From Comamonas sp. (GTDB taxonomy: Bacteria; Pseudomonadota; Gammaproteobacteria; Burkholderiales; Burkholderiaceae_C): 11,530 nt of DNA. The notes under the pieces are model-generated. The model made no database searches. It was not told the DNA's origin and saw nothing but the letters and a program-made list of their open reading frames with translations. Positions 1 through 6,611 of the stretch are shown here, piece by piece. The stretch is from positions 1 to 11,530 of the forward strand of contig JAFAIY010000384.1 in NCBI GenBank assembly GCA_019236485.1. The letters are read 5' to 3'. The position numbers and the translations under genes were made by a program. How positions within the stretch are numbered: the stretch's first letter is position 1; the number at the start of each line of letters is the position of its first letter.

Positions 1-1109
1 ACGGCGCGGCCGATGTTGAACAGCACGTTTTGCGCGGTGGCGCGGGCTTCCGTGGGATAGGCCTCGCTCATCACGGCGCCATAGCCGCCCATCATGCCGT
101 TGACGAACAGGCCCATGAGAGCACCGACCCAGAGCATGGCCGTGGCGTCGCTGAGCTGCGAGTAGGCCAGCACCGAAATCACCGAGCCGGCCTGGAACAG
201 CAGGAAGGTGGGCTTGCGGCCCATGCGGTCGGCCAGCTGGCCGAACACCCAGATGCCTATGGACATGCCGATGATGGTCGCGGCCGTCCACATCGAAGAC
301 TTGGTGAGGCTGAAGCCCAGCTGCTTGGACAGAAAGCTGGGCATCCAGATCATGATGCCGTAGTAGCCGAAGTTCTGCACCGAGGTCAGCACGATCACGC
401 CCAGGCTGACCTTGGTCGTGGCCTTGTCCTTCATCAGCAGCTTCAGGCAGTGCAGGGCCGAGGGGCGCTGGGCCTTGCTCTTGGCCACAAACACCTCGGG
501 CTCGTGCAGCTGGTGGCGGATCACCCAGGCCACGATGGCGGGAATCACGCCGACCAGGAACATGCCGCGCCAGCCTATCAGGGGCAGCAGCAGCGGCGTC
601 AGCAGCGCCGCGCCCAGCACGCCCAGCTGCCAGCCCAGCGCCACATAGGACGAGACGCGCGCGCGGTGGCGCGCGGGCCAGGCTTCGGCCGCCAGCGCCA
701 TGCCGATGCCGAATTCACCGCCCAGGCCTATGCCGGCAATCGTGCGGTAGATCAGCAGGTCCCAGTAGCCCTGGGCAAAAGCGCAAAGCCCCGTGAAGAC
801 CGCGAACAGCACGATGGTCCAGGTCAGCACGCGGATGCGGCCGTACTTGTCGCTGAGCATGCCGAAGACGATGCCGCCGAAGACGGCGCCGATCAGCGTC
901 CAGGTCACGAGCGAGCCCGCCTGGCCCGGCGTGAGGCCCAGATCCTTGGAGATGGCCGAGAGCATGAAGCCCAGGATCAGCAGGTCGAAGCCGTCCATGG
1001 CGTAGCCGACGGCCGAGCCCATGAGCGCTTTCCAGCTGTAGCCGTTGACTTCTGTTGGAGCGGCGGGCGCGGCTGTGCCTGCCACGGCGCCTGTGGTTTG
1101 TATGGTCAC
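1..1109 (-). CDS. MFS transporter, aromatic acid:H+ symporter-like (3' end cut by window edge)
   Basis: The first 369 codons are visible; related proteins are about 420-450 residues, so roughly 60-80 C-terminal residues lie outside. It should be an inner-membrane proton-coupled importer of an organic, possibly aromatic, acid. The assignment rests on the DGFD motif in the first membrane segment (residues 39-42, typical of the AAHS family), the loop 2-3 motif GMLSDKYGRIRV (83-94), GGEFGIG (130-136), the matching second-half loop GQLADRMGRKPT (290-301) and YPTEARATAQNV (351-362). Hydrophobic helices alternate with short loops, and a longer central loop spans about 205-232. The start is GTG, preceded by AAGGA with 7 bases between. 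The Ala/Thr-rich N-terminus before residue 25 is not conserved in such families. The substrate cannot be read from sequence; no catabolic or regulatory gene is adjacent in the window. Confidence 0.9.
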   Translation of the reverse strand, partial: MTIQTTGAVAGTAAPAAPTEVNGYSWKALMGSAVGYAMDGFDLLILGFMLSAISKDLGLTPGQAGSLVTWTLIGAVFGGIVFGMLSDKYGRIRVLTWTIVLFAVFTGLCAFAQGYWDLLIYRTIAGIGLGGEFGIGMALAAEAWPARHRARVSSYVALGWQLGVLGAALLTPLLLPLIGWRGMFLVGVIPAIVAWVIRHQLHEPEVFVAKSKAQRPSALHCLKLLMKDKATTKVSLGVIVLTSVQNFGYYGIMIWMPSFLSKQLGFSLTKSSMWTAATIIGMSIGIWVFGQLADRMGRKPTFLLFQAGSVISVLAYSQLSDATAMLWVGALMGLFVNGMMGGYGAVMSEAYPTEARATAQNVLFNIGRA

Positions 1110-1350
1110 GGGAGAGTCCTTGAGCGAAGACGGACTTTTCGGCCCTTTGAGCCTGCTTTTGCGGAAAAAAGCAGGCCCTCGCTGGGCGCAAGACCAGCGC
1201 GCGGGCACGCAGCGTGCGTGCAGCATCCTTGAGGTGCAACGGGCACGAAAAAGTCCTTGAAGGGGAGTTTGAGCGGCTGGAGCATGGCGGCGCGGTCTGC
1301 GCTGATTTCTGCAGGGCAGAAAGGGCAGTGCGGCGCAATGTCGCCTCTGT
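1110..1350 (-). other. Leader between tRNA terminator and MFS gene, with perfect hairpin
   Basis: This gap of about 240 bases carries no convincing conserved gene. It holds a perfect 10-bp hairpin at 1151-1176 (arms GCCTGCTTTT and AAAAGCAGGC, 6-base loop), 33 bases upstream of the GTG start, without a following T-run on the minus strand. It also has a gcacgc/gcgtgc inverted repeat with a 5-base spacer (1205-1221) and three copies of TCAAGGA on the minus strand (1117-1123, 1226-1232, 1254-1260), the first of which contains the MFS ribosome-binding site. A reading frame runs through the leader and stops at TGA (1106-1108), overlapping the GTG start as GTGA. I see no clear -10/-35 pair. Control at the RNA level is possible but unproven. 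Confidence 0.4.
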
Positions 1351-1390
1351 AAAAAGCGAAAAGCCCCAGCTGCGTGAGCAACTGGGGCTT
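1351..1390 (-). terminator. Intrinsic terminator of downstream tRNA-Met
   Basis: A 9-bp perfect stem (1361-1369 with 1382-1390, arms AAGCCCCAG and CTGGGGCTT) with a 12-base loop begins 5 bases after the tRNA 3' end. On the minus strand it is followed by a T-rich tail, TTCGCTTTTT. It should end the tRNA transcript before the MFS leader. Confidence 0.8.
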
Positions 1391-1395
1391 GGATT

Positions 1396-1472
1396 TGGTG
1401 GTCGTAGCGGGACTCGAACCTGCGACATCAGCATTATGAATGCTGCGCTCTAACCAACTGAGCTATACGACC
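1396..1472 (-). tRNA. tRNA-Met (CAT), downstream tandem copy
   Basis: This 77-base gene folds completely. The acceptor stem GGTCGTA/TACGACC is perfect, the D stem is GCTC/GAGC with the loop AGTTGGTTA, and the anticodon stem is CAGCA/TGCTG with the loop TTCATAA, giving anticodon CAT. The variable loop is ATGTC, the T arm is GCAGG-TTCGAGT-CCCGC, and A73 plus CCA are encoded. The paired 1:72 position argues against initiator tRNA-fMet. An A51-C63 mismatch in the T stem is, as I recall, also present in E. coli elongator tRNA-Met, which favours Met over lysidine-modified tRNA-Ile2. The second copy 123 bases upstream differs at three positions. Confidence 0.95.
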
Positions 1473-1483
1473 GACAGTCCGCA

Positions 1484-1489
1484 ATTCTA
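1484..1489 (-). promoter_or_regulatory. Possible -10 box for downstream tRNA-Met
   Basis: TAGAAT lies 11 bases upstream of the mature 5' end, where a -10 box for a tRNA gene with a short leader would sit. It follows TTTTTTGC, which is also found just before the -10 of the other tRNA copy. No good -35 hexamer is visible at 16-18 bases, so this is a weak call. It matters because an intrinsic terminator separates the two tRNA genes, and this copy would need its own promoter or read-through. Confidence 0.4.
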
Positions 1490-1554
1490 GAGGCAAAAAA
1501 GTGGTCCGGCGGCCAAGTAGGGAATTTTTTTGCGGGCCCGGCCGTGCGGGCAAG

Positions 1555-1590
1555 AAAAAACCGCAGTGCTCTGGTGAACACTGCGGTTTT
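1555..1590 (-). terminator. Intrinsic terminator of upstream tRNA-Met
   Basis: An 8-bp stem (1561-1568 with 1579-1586, arms CCGCAGTG and CACTGCGG), extended by an A/T run on each side, encloses a 10-base loop. On the minus strand it starts 6 bases after the tRNA 3' end and is followed by TTTTTT. It separates the two tandem tRNA genes. Confidence 0.8.
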
Positions 1591-1595
1591 CTGTT

Positions 1596-1672
1596 TGGTG
1601 GTCGTAGAGGGACTTGAACCTTCGACATCAGCATTATGAATGCTGCGCTCTAACCAACTGAGCTATACGACC
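1596..1672 (-). tRNA. tRNA-Met (CAT), upstream tandem copy
   Basis: This 77-base gene has the same fold and anticodon loop (TTCATAA, anticodon CAT) as the other copy, with encoded CCA. The three differences lie in the T arm, which reads GAAGG-TTCAAGT-CCCTC. Pair 50-64 is A-T here and C-G in the other copy, a compensatory double change, and loop position 57 is A instead of G. The A51-C63 mismatch is kept in both. It has a near-consensus promoter immediately upstream and a terminator immediately downstream. Confidence 0.95.
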
Positions 1673-1682
1673 GAAGACGGCG

Positions 1683-1712
1683 ATTATATGCAAAAAACCG
1701 AAGGCCTGGCAA
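1683..1712 (-). promoter_or_regulatory. Sigma70-type promoter of upstream tRNA-Met
   Basis: A perfect TATAAT (1683-1688) is preceded by TTGCCA (1707-1712) at an 18-base spacing. Transcription would start near 1676, about four bases before the mature tRNA. The stretch between the -10 box and the start is GC-rich (CGCCG), the discriminator type known from stringently controlled stable-RNA promoters; that regulation is inferred. Confidence 0.8.
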
Positions 1713-1786
1713 ATGCCGTCAATTTCCTGGGCTGCTGCCGGAGTTCATTCCTTGGCGCATATCAAAGAGCGGCAGCGTTTTGGCAC

Positions 1787-1798
1787 AGCCCTAGGGCT
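1787..1798. promoter_or_regulatory. 12-bp perfect palindrome upstream of SBP promoter
   Basis: AGCCCTAGGGCT is its own reverse complement and lies 7 bases before the -35 box of the substrate-binding protein gene, between the divergent tRNA and SBP promoters. It could be an operator for a dimeric regulator. No regulator gene is nearby, and a chance palindrome is possible. Confidence 0.3.
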
Positions 1799-1805
1799 AG
1801 TTCCG

Positions 1806-1834
1806 TTGACATGCTAAGTAGCTTTCCCAATAGT
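1806..1834 (+). promoter_or_regulatory. Sigma70-type promoter of substrate-binding protein gene
   Basis: A consensus -35 TTGACA (1806-1811) is followed after 17 bases by AATAGT (1829-1834), which matches four of six -10 positions. Transcription would start near 1841, leaving a leader of only about 17 bases before ATG 1858. Confidence 0.6.
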
Positions 1835-1857
1835 TCACGCTTTCTGTTGAGTTGCTT

Positions 1858-3042
1858 ATGAGCCTGAATCCAATGAAGCGAGTCGTGAGCGTGTCAGAGA
1901 GTCGGTCTGTTCTTCCCCGGTCCCCGCAACGCCGCAGCTTGCTGGCCGCGGCCGGCCTGTCCATGCTGGGCGTGCCCTGGGTGGCGCGCTCCCAGTCTTC
2001 CACCCTGCGCATCGGCGCCACGATTGCGGATACGGGCGTGGAGCGTTTCAACGGCCAGGGCCTGCTGTATGGCGCCAAGGCCTATTTCGATGCGCTCAAT
2101 CGCGCGGGCGGCATCCATGGCCGCCAGATCGAGCTGCTCAAGGCCGATGACGAGTTCAACGCCGGCAAGGCCAAGGACAATGCGCTGAAGTTCGCGGCGG
2201 ACGCCAGCGTGCTGGCGCTGCTCCACCCGCAGGGCACGCGCCAGACCGCGGAGATCATGAAGGCGGTGCGGGACCTGCCCATCGTCGGTCCCAATACCGG
2301 CGCTACGGCGCTGCACAAGAGCGGTGCGAAGAACGTGTTCTGGGTGCGCACCAACTATGACCAGGAGGTGGAGCGCCTGGTCAAGCTGGCCGACAACCTG
2401 GGCCTCAAGCGTTTCGGCCTGGTCTATCCCAACGATCCCTTCGGCCAGTCGGTGCTGGAGTCCTTCCAGGCCGCGCTGGCGCGGCGCAAGATCGAGGCCG
2501 TGGGCATAGCCAGCACGCCGGGCACGGCCAGCCTGGAAGTCGATGCGGCCGCCAAGCAGCTGGCCAAGCTGCCCGTGCAGGTGCTGATCATGAGCCTGGC
2601 GGGCACGACCCCGGCCTTCTACCAGGCCTACCGCGCCGCGGGCGGCGTCTCCATGTGCTATGGCCTCTCGGTCAGCGGCACGGCCGCCAATCTGGCGCAG
2701 CTGGCCAAGGGCAATGACCGGCCCTTCTTCTCGGTGATCGTGCCTTCGCCGAATGCGCAGAAGTTCGAGATCGTGCGCCAGTACCGGCGCGACATGAAGG
2801 CTGCGGGCTTCGAGAGCGAATCCCTGGTGAGCCTGGAAGGCTATGTGGACGCCTATGTACTGGCCGAAGGCCTGCGCCGCGCCGGCCCCAGGGTGGACCG
2901 CGACAGCCTGCAGGCGGGACTGGAGAGCCTGTCCAATTTCGACATCGGCGGCGTGCGCCTGAACTTCGACAGGCATGTGCGTGAAGGCAATAGCTATACC
3001 GACACGGTGACGATAGACGCCAGCGGCCGCTTGATCAGCTGA
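1858..3042 (+). CDS. ABC transporter substrate-binding protein, LivK-like (Peripla_BP_6)
   Basis: This 394-residue periplasmic protein should bind a small solute, in the class covering branched-chain amino acids, amides and related compounds, for an ABC importer. After the signal region the mature chain opens with TLRIGATIADTG, followed by GAKAYFDALNRAGGIHGRQIEL, the usual start of a type I periplasmic binding fold. Later come DDEFNAGKAKDNA, a Rossmann-like hinge section (GLKRFGLVYPNDPFGQS) and a C-terminal NFDRHVREG stretch. The N-terminus has RR at residues 25-26 in QRRSLLAAAG, resembling a twin-arginine signal with a long n-region; the likely cut is near ARSQ at 43-46. ATG 1858 fits the promoter, but the ribosome-binding site is weak; ATG 1873 and TTG 1852 are alternatives. 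No permease or ATPase gene adjoins it, so it is an orphan in this window. The ligand is unknown. Confidence 0.88.
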   Translation: MSLNPMKRVVSVSESRSVLPRSPQRRSLLAAAGLSMLGVPWVARSQSSTLRIGATIADTGVERFNGQGLLYGAKAYFDALNRAGGIHGRQIELLKADDEFNAGKAKDNALKFAADASVLALLHPQGTRQTAEIMKAVRDLPIVGPNTGATALHKSGAKNVFWVRTNYDQEVERLVKLADNLGLKRFGLVYPNDPFGQSVLESFQAALARRKIEAVGIASTPGTASLEVDAAAKQLAKLPVQVLIMSLAGTTPAFYQAYRAAGGVSMCYGLSVSGTAANLAQLAKGNDRPFFSVIVPSPNAQKFEIVRQYRRDMKAAGFESESLVSLEGYVDAYVLAEGLRRAGPRVDRDSLQAGLESLSNFDIGGVRLNFDRHVREGNSYTDTVTIDASGRLIS

Positions 3043-3058
3043 GCCTGCGGAGCCCAGC

Positions 3059-3088
3059 AAAAAGCGCCACTCGAAGTGGCGCTTTTTT
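3059..3088. terminator. Bidirectional terminator between SBP and enoyl-CoA hydratase genes
   Basis: A perfect stem (AGCGCCACT and AGTGGCGCT, extended by A/T runs to 13 bp) has a 3-base loop, CGA. It is followed by TTTTTT on the plus strand and by a T-run on the minus strand. It sits between two convergent genes that stop at 3042 and 3106 and can serve both. Confidence 0.9.
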
Positions 3089-3105
3089 CATGGAGAGCGA
3101 AGCTC

Positions 3106-3885
3106 TTACTGGTGGGTGAAGCTGGCGGGGCGCTTGTTCACGAAAGCATCCATGCCTTCCTTCTGGTCCTGCGTGGCGAACAGCGCATGGAACAGGCGGC
3201 GCTCGAACATCACGCCGTCGGACAGCCCGCTTTCAAACGCGCGGTTGACCGATTCCTTGGCCGCCATCACGGCCAGCTGCGAGAAGCCGCTGATGATGAT
3301 GGCCGCGCCCAGGGCCTCGTCCATCATCTTGTCGTAGGGCACGACGCGGCTGACCAGGCCCGCGCGCTCGGCCTCCTGGGCATCCATCATGCGGGCGGTC
3401 AGCGCCATGTCCATGGCCTTGGCCTTGCCCACGGCGCGCGGCAGGCGCTGGGTGCCGCCGGCGCCAGGGATCACGCCCAGCTTGATTTCGGGCTGGCCGA
3501 ACTTGGCATTGTCGGCCGCGATGATGAAGTCGCACATCATGGCCAGCTCGCAGCCGCCGCCCAGCGCAAAACCGCTGACGGCCGCGATCACGGGCTTGCG
3601 GATGCTGCGCACGGTTTCCCAGTTGCGCGTGATGTAGTCGCCGCCATAGGCGTCGGCAAAACTGTACTTGGCCATGGCGCCGATATCGGCACCGGCGGCA
3701 AACGCGCGCTCGCTGCCGGTGATGATCATGCAGCCTATGCTCTTGTCGGCATCGAATTTCCTGAGCGCATCGCCGAGCTCGTTCATGAGCTGGTCGTTCA
3801 GGGCGTTGAGCTGCTTGGGGCGATTCAAGGTGATGACGCCGACCTTGTCCGCTTCCACGCGGACTTCAATGGTTTCGTAAGCCAA
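3106..3885 (-). CDS. Enoyl-CoA hydratase (crotonase family)
   Basis: This cytoplasmic enzyme of 259 residues, the normal length for bacterial crotonases, should hydrate trans-2-enoyl-CoA to 3-hydroxyacyl-CoA in fatty-acid or related acyl-CoA degradation. Both catalytic glutamates are present: E113 in GGGCELAM and E133 in [19 protein letters not shown]. The oxyanion-hole regions AFAAGADI (61-68) and FALGGG (106-111) are intact. The start is TTG, because no in-frame ATG lies at the expected N-terminus. AGGAGA stands 5 bases before TTG, and the resulting MAYETIEV matches the usual beginning of the family. The gene is the last of a minus-strand run, 101 bases after the M61 peptidase gene. The exact substrate (short-chain acyl-CoA in general, phenylacetate or another route) cannot be told from sequence. 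Confidence 0.95.
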   Translation of the reverse strand: MAYETIEVRVEADKVGVITLNRPKQLNALNDQLMNELGDALRKFDADKSIGCMIITGSERAFAAGADIGAMAKYSFADAYGGDYITRNWETVRSIRKPVIAAVSGFALGGGCELAMMCDFIIAADNAKFGQPEIKLGVIPGAGGTQRLPRAVGKAKAMDMALTARMMDAQEAERAGLVSRVVPYDKMMDEALGAAIIISGFSQLAVMAAKESVNRAFESGLSDGVMFERRLFHALFATQDQKEGMDAFVNKRPASFTHQ

Positions 3886-3890
3886 GTTTG

Positions 3891-3896
3891 TCTCCT
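3891..3896 (-). promoter_or_regulatory. Ribosome-binding site that fixes the TTG start of the hydratase
   Basis: AGGAGA on the minus strand lies 5 bases before TTG 3885. It is the strongest Shine-Dalgarno match in the area and decides the rare start codon. Confidence 0.8.
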
Positions 3897-3959
3897 GCTG
3901 CTGATGAAATGCTTGAAGAATAACCGCTGAGGCCGGCGCGCGGCTGCCCGCGGCCGGGT

Positions 3960-3984
3960 CCGGCTGCCGCTGCGGCAAGGCCGG
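3960..3984 (-). other. GC-rich hairpin just after M61 peptidase stop
   Basis: Paired segments CCGGC/GCCGG and TGCCG/CGGCA, with a 3-base loop and a 2-base bulge, form a strong imperfect hairpin beginning 2 bases after the M61 stop codon. No T-run follows on the minus strand, so it may protect or slow the transcript rather than terminate it. Confidence 0.4.
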
Positions 3985-3986
3985 AT

Positions 3987-5792
3987 TTACGCGGCCGTCC
4001 CGGCCAGCCAGCGCTCTGCAGCGGCCTTGTCGCTGATTTCCAGTCCCAGGTTGTCTATGGGGCTGGCCGTATTTGCATCCTCGCTGGCGGGTTTGGCAAG
4101 CGCTGCACCCAGCTCCAGCGGCAGCTCGAGCAGCTGGCGGTCGCGCGCGACCCAGGCCGTGGCGCGATCGGCGCCGCCGGCGTAAAGCGGCAGATCGTCG
4201 AGCTTGGCGATGCGCCAGCGCTGGCCTGTGCTCTCTATGGCCAGCCATTCGTCGCCGGCCATCATGCCGGCCTGCTCGGCCAGGCCGCCGCGCAGCACGG
4301 TCTTGATCTGCACGCTGTGGTTCTCCTGCACGCGCAGGCCCAGCTTCTGCGCGAGCTGGGCGGGCTCGACCTTGGCCGTGATGCCGTGCTTGGCCAGCAG
4401 CTCGCGCAGCGGCAGATCCCCGGTGGAATGCACCCAGGCCTGCAGCTGCTCGGCCAGCTGCGCGCCGCCCAGCCGGCCGACCATGGCCAGCACATCGGCC
4501 TCGGCGATGGGGCCACCCTGGGTCTGCTGCCACAGGCCGCGCATCACATCGTCGAGGCTGGACTGGCCGTCGGCGCGCAAGCCCAGGTCCAGGCACAGTG
4601 CGACCAGCGAGCCCTTGGTGTAGTAGCTCACCGTATGGTTGGCCGTGTTCTCGTCCTGGCGGTAGTACTTGACCCAGGCGTCGAAGCTGGCCTCGGCCAC
4701 GGACTGCACCTGGCGGCCCGGGGTCTGCAGCACCTGGTTGATGGTGCGGGTGATGAGCTTGAGGTACTGGGCGTTGTCTATGAGACCCGCGCGGCGCAGG
4801 AACAGGTCGTCGTAGTAGCTGGTAAAACCCTCGAAGAACCACAGCAGCCCGGTGTAGTTCTCCTGCTCGTAGTCGTAGCGCGCAAACTCGGCCGGGCGCA
4901 GGCGCTTGACGTTCCAGGTGTGGAAATACTCGTGGCTGATCAGTCCCAGCAGCGTGGTGTAGCCTTCGCCGGCCTTGGTCTCGCCCTTGCGCGGCAGGTC
5001 GCGGCGGCCGCAGATCAGCGCCGTGCTGTTGCGATGCTCGAGCCCGCCGTAGTTGTCGTCTACCGCGTTCAGCATGAAGACATAGCGCCCCATGGGCGGA
5101 CGGCTGCCGTCGGCATGCCAGAAGGCGATCTCGGCCTCGCAGATCTTCTGCGTGTCGGCCAGCAGGCGCTCGCCGTCGAAGCTCGGCGCTGCGCCTGCGA
5201 CCACGAACTCGTGCGGCACGCCGCCGGCCGTGAAGCTGCCGCGCCAGAAGCGGCCCATTTCCACGGGGCAGTCCACCAGTTCGTCGTAGTTGGTGGCGGA
5301 GTAGAGGCCGAAGCCCTGGGCGTCGGTCTTGGCGGCCGTCAGCCCGGTGGCGATCTGCCAGTCCTGGGTCGCAGGGCTGCTCAGCAGCTCCAGCGCATGG
5401 GGCATTTCCTCGCGGCCGTGCACGCGCAGGCAGAGGCTGGTGCCGTTGAAGAAGCCGCGGCGGCGGTCCAGCCAGGCCGTGCGCACCGAGCTGTCGTAAG
5501 CGCAAACCTGATAGCTGATGACGCAAGCAGCATCTGCGCTGCAGGCTAGCTTCCATTGATTCTTGCTGAGCTGCTGCACGACGACGGAGCGGCCGTTCTG
5601 GCTGGCGCTCAGGCCTTGCAGATTCTTGGCGAACTCGCGCACCAGATAGCTGCCCGGAATCCATACCGGCAGCGACAGCAGCTGCTGCGCCGCGGGCTTG
5701 GCGATATGCAGGCTGACATCGAACAGATGGGCATCCACCGCGCTGGCCTGCACGGTGTAGCGAATGCCGGAAGCGTTGAGAACAGACGTCAT
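3987..5792 (-). CDS. M61 family metallopeptidase with PDZ domain (glycyl aminopeptidase-like)
   Basis: This 601-residue zinc peptidase belongs to the M61 family, whose founding members release N-terminal glycine. The zinc site is complete: HEYFH at 287-291 in [15 protein letters not shown], with the third ligand expected at E321 in [12 protein letters not shown]. The GGLEH motif (249-253), also typical of the family, is present. Residues 1-190 form the N-terminal beta domain and about 200-460 the helical catalytic part. A PDZ-like domain lies near 484-555, with LGLRVQE and [18 protein letters not shown]. There is no signal peptide, so a cytoplasmic location is likely. ATG 5792 is preceded by GGAG about 6 bases upstream. 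The gene lies 97 bases after dsbC and 101 before the hydratase gene, on the same strand. The natural substrate is unknown. Confidence 0.93.
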   Translation of the reverse strand: MTSVLNASGIRYTVQASAVDAHLFDVSLHIAKPAAQQLLSLPVWIPGSYLVREFAKNLQGLSASQNGRSVVVQQLSKNQWKLACSADAACVISYQVCAYDSSVRTAWLDRRRGFFNGTSLCLRVHGREEMPHALELLSSPATQDWQIATGLTAAKTDAQGFGLYSATNYDELVDCPVEMGRFWRGSFTAGGVPHEFVVAGAAPSFDGERLLADTQKICEAEIAFWHADGSRPPMGRYVFMLNAVDDNYGGLEHRNSTALICGRRDLPRKGETKAGEGYTTLLGLISHEYFHTWNVKRLRPAEFARYDYEQENYTGLLWFFEGFTSYYDDLFLRRAGLIDNAQYLKLITRTINQVLQTPGRQVQSVAEASFDAWVKYYRQDENTANHTVSYYTKGSLVALCLDLGLRADGQSSLDDVMRGLWQQTQGGPIAEADVLAMVGRLGGAQLAEQLQAWVHSTGDLPLRELLAKHGITAKVEPAQLAQKLGLRVQENHSVQIKTVLRGGLAEQAGMMAGDEWLAIESTGQRWRIAKLDDLPLYAGGADRATAWVARDRQLLELPLELGAALAKPASEDANTASPIDNLGLEISDKAAAERWLAGTAA

Positions 5793-5811
5793 GACAGCTC
5801 CAAAAATGCGG

Positions 5812-5876
5812 GCCGGAGCATGCGGACCTGCCGCAGCGCGGCCGGACCCTGGAGATCAAACGCGCGCTGCTCCGGC
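5812..5876. repeat. Inverted repeat in dsbC-M61 gap
   Basis: GCCGGAGCA (5812-5820) and TGCTCCGGC (5868-5876) are perfect 9-bp inverted arms that enclose about 47 GC-rich bases containing smaller self-complementary stretches. They fill most of the 97-base gap between dsbC and the M61 gene. This could be a transcript-folding element; no T-run or promoter is evident. Confidence 0.4.
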
Positions 5877-5889
5877 GATGGAAAAGGTT

Positions 5890-6597
5890 TTACTTGGCGG
5901 CGGCCAGGTGCTTCTCGACCTCGGCGGCCGAGATGGCGCCGGGCACGCGCACATTGTTGGCGAACACCACGGTCGGCGTGCCAGTGATCTTGTATTTGCG
6001 GCCGAAAGCCAGGTTGCGCTGGATGGCGGCCGGGTCGCACTGGGCGGCGGGTGCGGACTTGCTGTTGAGCATCTGGTCCTGCCAGGCCTTGGCCTGGTCC
6101 TTGGCGCACCAGATATTGCGCGACTTCTCGGCCGAGTCGGGGCTCAGGATAGGGTAGAGGAAGAGGTAGATGGTGACGTTGTCCACGCTCTGCAGGTCTT
6201 TTTCGAAGCGCTTGCAATAGCCGCAGTTCGGGTCTTCGAAGATGGCCATCTTGCGCTCGCCCTTGCCGTGCACGATGGTGATGGCGTCCTTGAGCGGCAG
6301 CTGCTTGAAGTCCACCGCCGTGAGCTGGTTCATGCGGTCCTCGGTCAGGTTGCGCCTGGCCTTGGTGTCGATCAGCTCGCCCTGGATCAGGTAGCTGCCC
6401 TTGGCATCGGTGTAGAAGAGGTCCGTGCCCACGCGCACCTCATACAGGCCGGTCATGGGGGTGGAGCGCACCTCGTCGATTTTTTCGAGCTGTGGGATGC
6501 GTTCGGTCAGCGTCTTCTTGAGGTTGGCATCCTGGGCATGCACGCTCAGGCCGGTGGTCAGGCTGGCGGCGGCCAGCAGGCAGGCAACAAATTTCAT
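5890..6597 (-). CDS. dsbC: Thiol:disulfide interchange protein DsbC
   Basis: This 235-residue periplasmic disulfide isomerase should correct wrongly paired cysteines in secreted proteins and be kept reduced by DsbD. Residues 1-21 form a Sec signal peptide (MKFVACLLAA start, cut after SVHA). An N-terminal dimerisation domain spans about 22-80, with LYEVRVGTDLFYTD and GSYLIQGELID. The thioredoxin-fold domain has the active-site pair CGYC (125-128), a second cysteine pair at C164 and C187, and the cis-proline loop GTPTV (206-210). Length and layout are normal for DsbC. ATG 6597 is chosen because it begins the signal peptide, although no clear Shine-Dalgarno is visible and the leader is strongly folded. 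The gene lies 134 bases downstream of the FAD hydroxylase and 97 upstream of the M61 gene. Confidence 0.95.
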   Translation of the reverse strand: MKFVACLLAAASLTTGLSVHAQDANLKKTLTERIPQLEKIDEVRSTPMTGLYEVRVGTDLFYTDAKGSYLIQGELIDTKARRNLTEDRMNQLTAVDFKQLPLKDAITIVHGKGERKMAIFEDPNCGYCKRFEKDLQSVDNVTIYLFLYPILSPDSAEKSRNIWCAKDQAKAWQDQMLNSKSAPAAQCDPAAIQRNLAFGRKYKITGTPTVVFANNVRVPGAISAAEVEKHLAAAK

Positions 6598-6611
6598 GGG
6601 TGAGCTTGAGG

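Noticed and set aside
30..1232. 400-codon plus-strand frame opposite the MFS gene
   Set aside because: It is antisense to a gene with clear MFS motifs; its His/Ala/Arg/Gly-rich translation is the usual shadow of GC-rich third positions.
1894..3060. 388-codon minus-strand frame opposite the substrate-binding protein
   Set aside because: Low-complexity composition and full overlap with a recognisable family protein; it would also run into the shared terminator.
4317..5549. 410-codon plus-strand frame opposite the M61 gene
   Set aside because: Antisense shadow with no recognisable domain; the M61 frame has an intact zinc motif.
3106..5859. 917-codon minus-strand frame covering both the hydratase and the M61 region
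   Set aside because: Only the last 259 codons are a real protein. The upstream part is an Arg/Ala-rich shadow of the M61 gene in another frame, so this is not a fusion.
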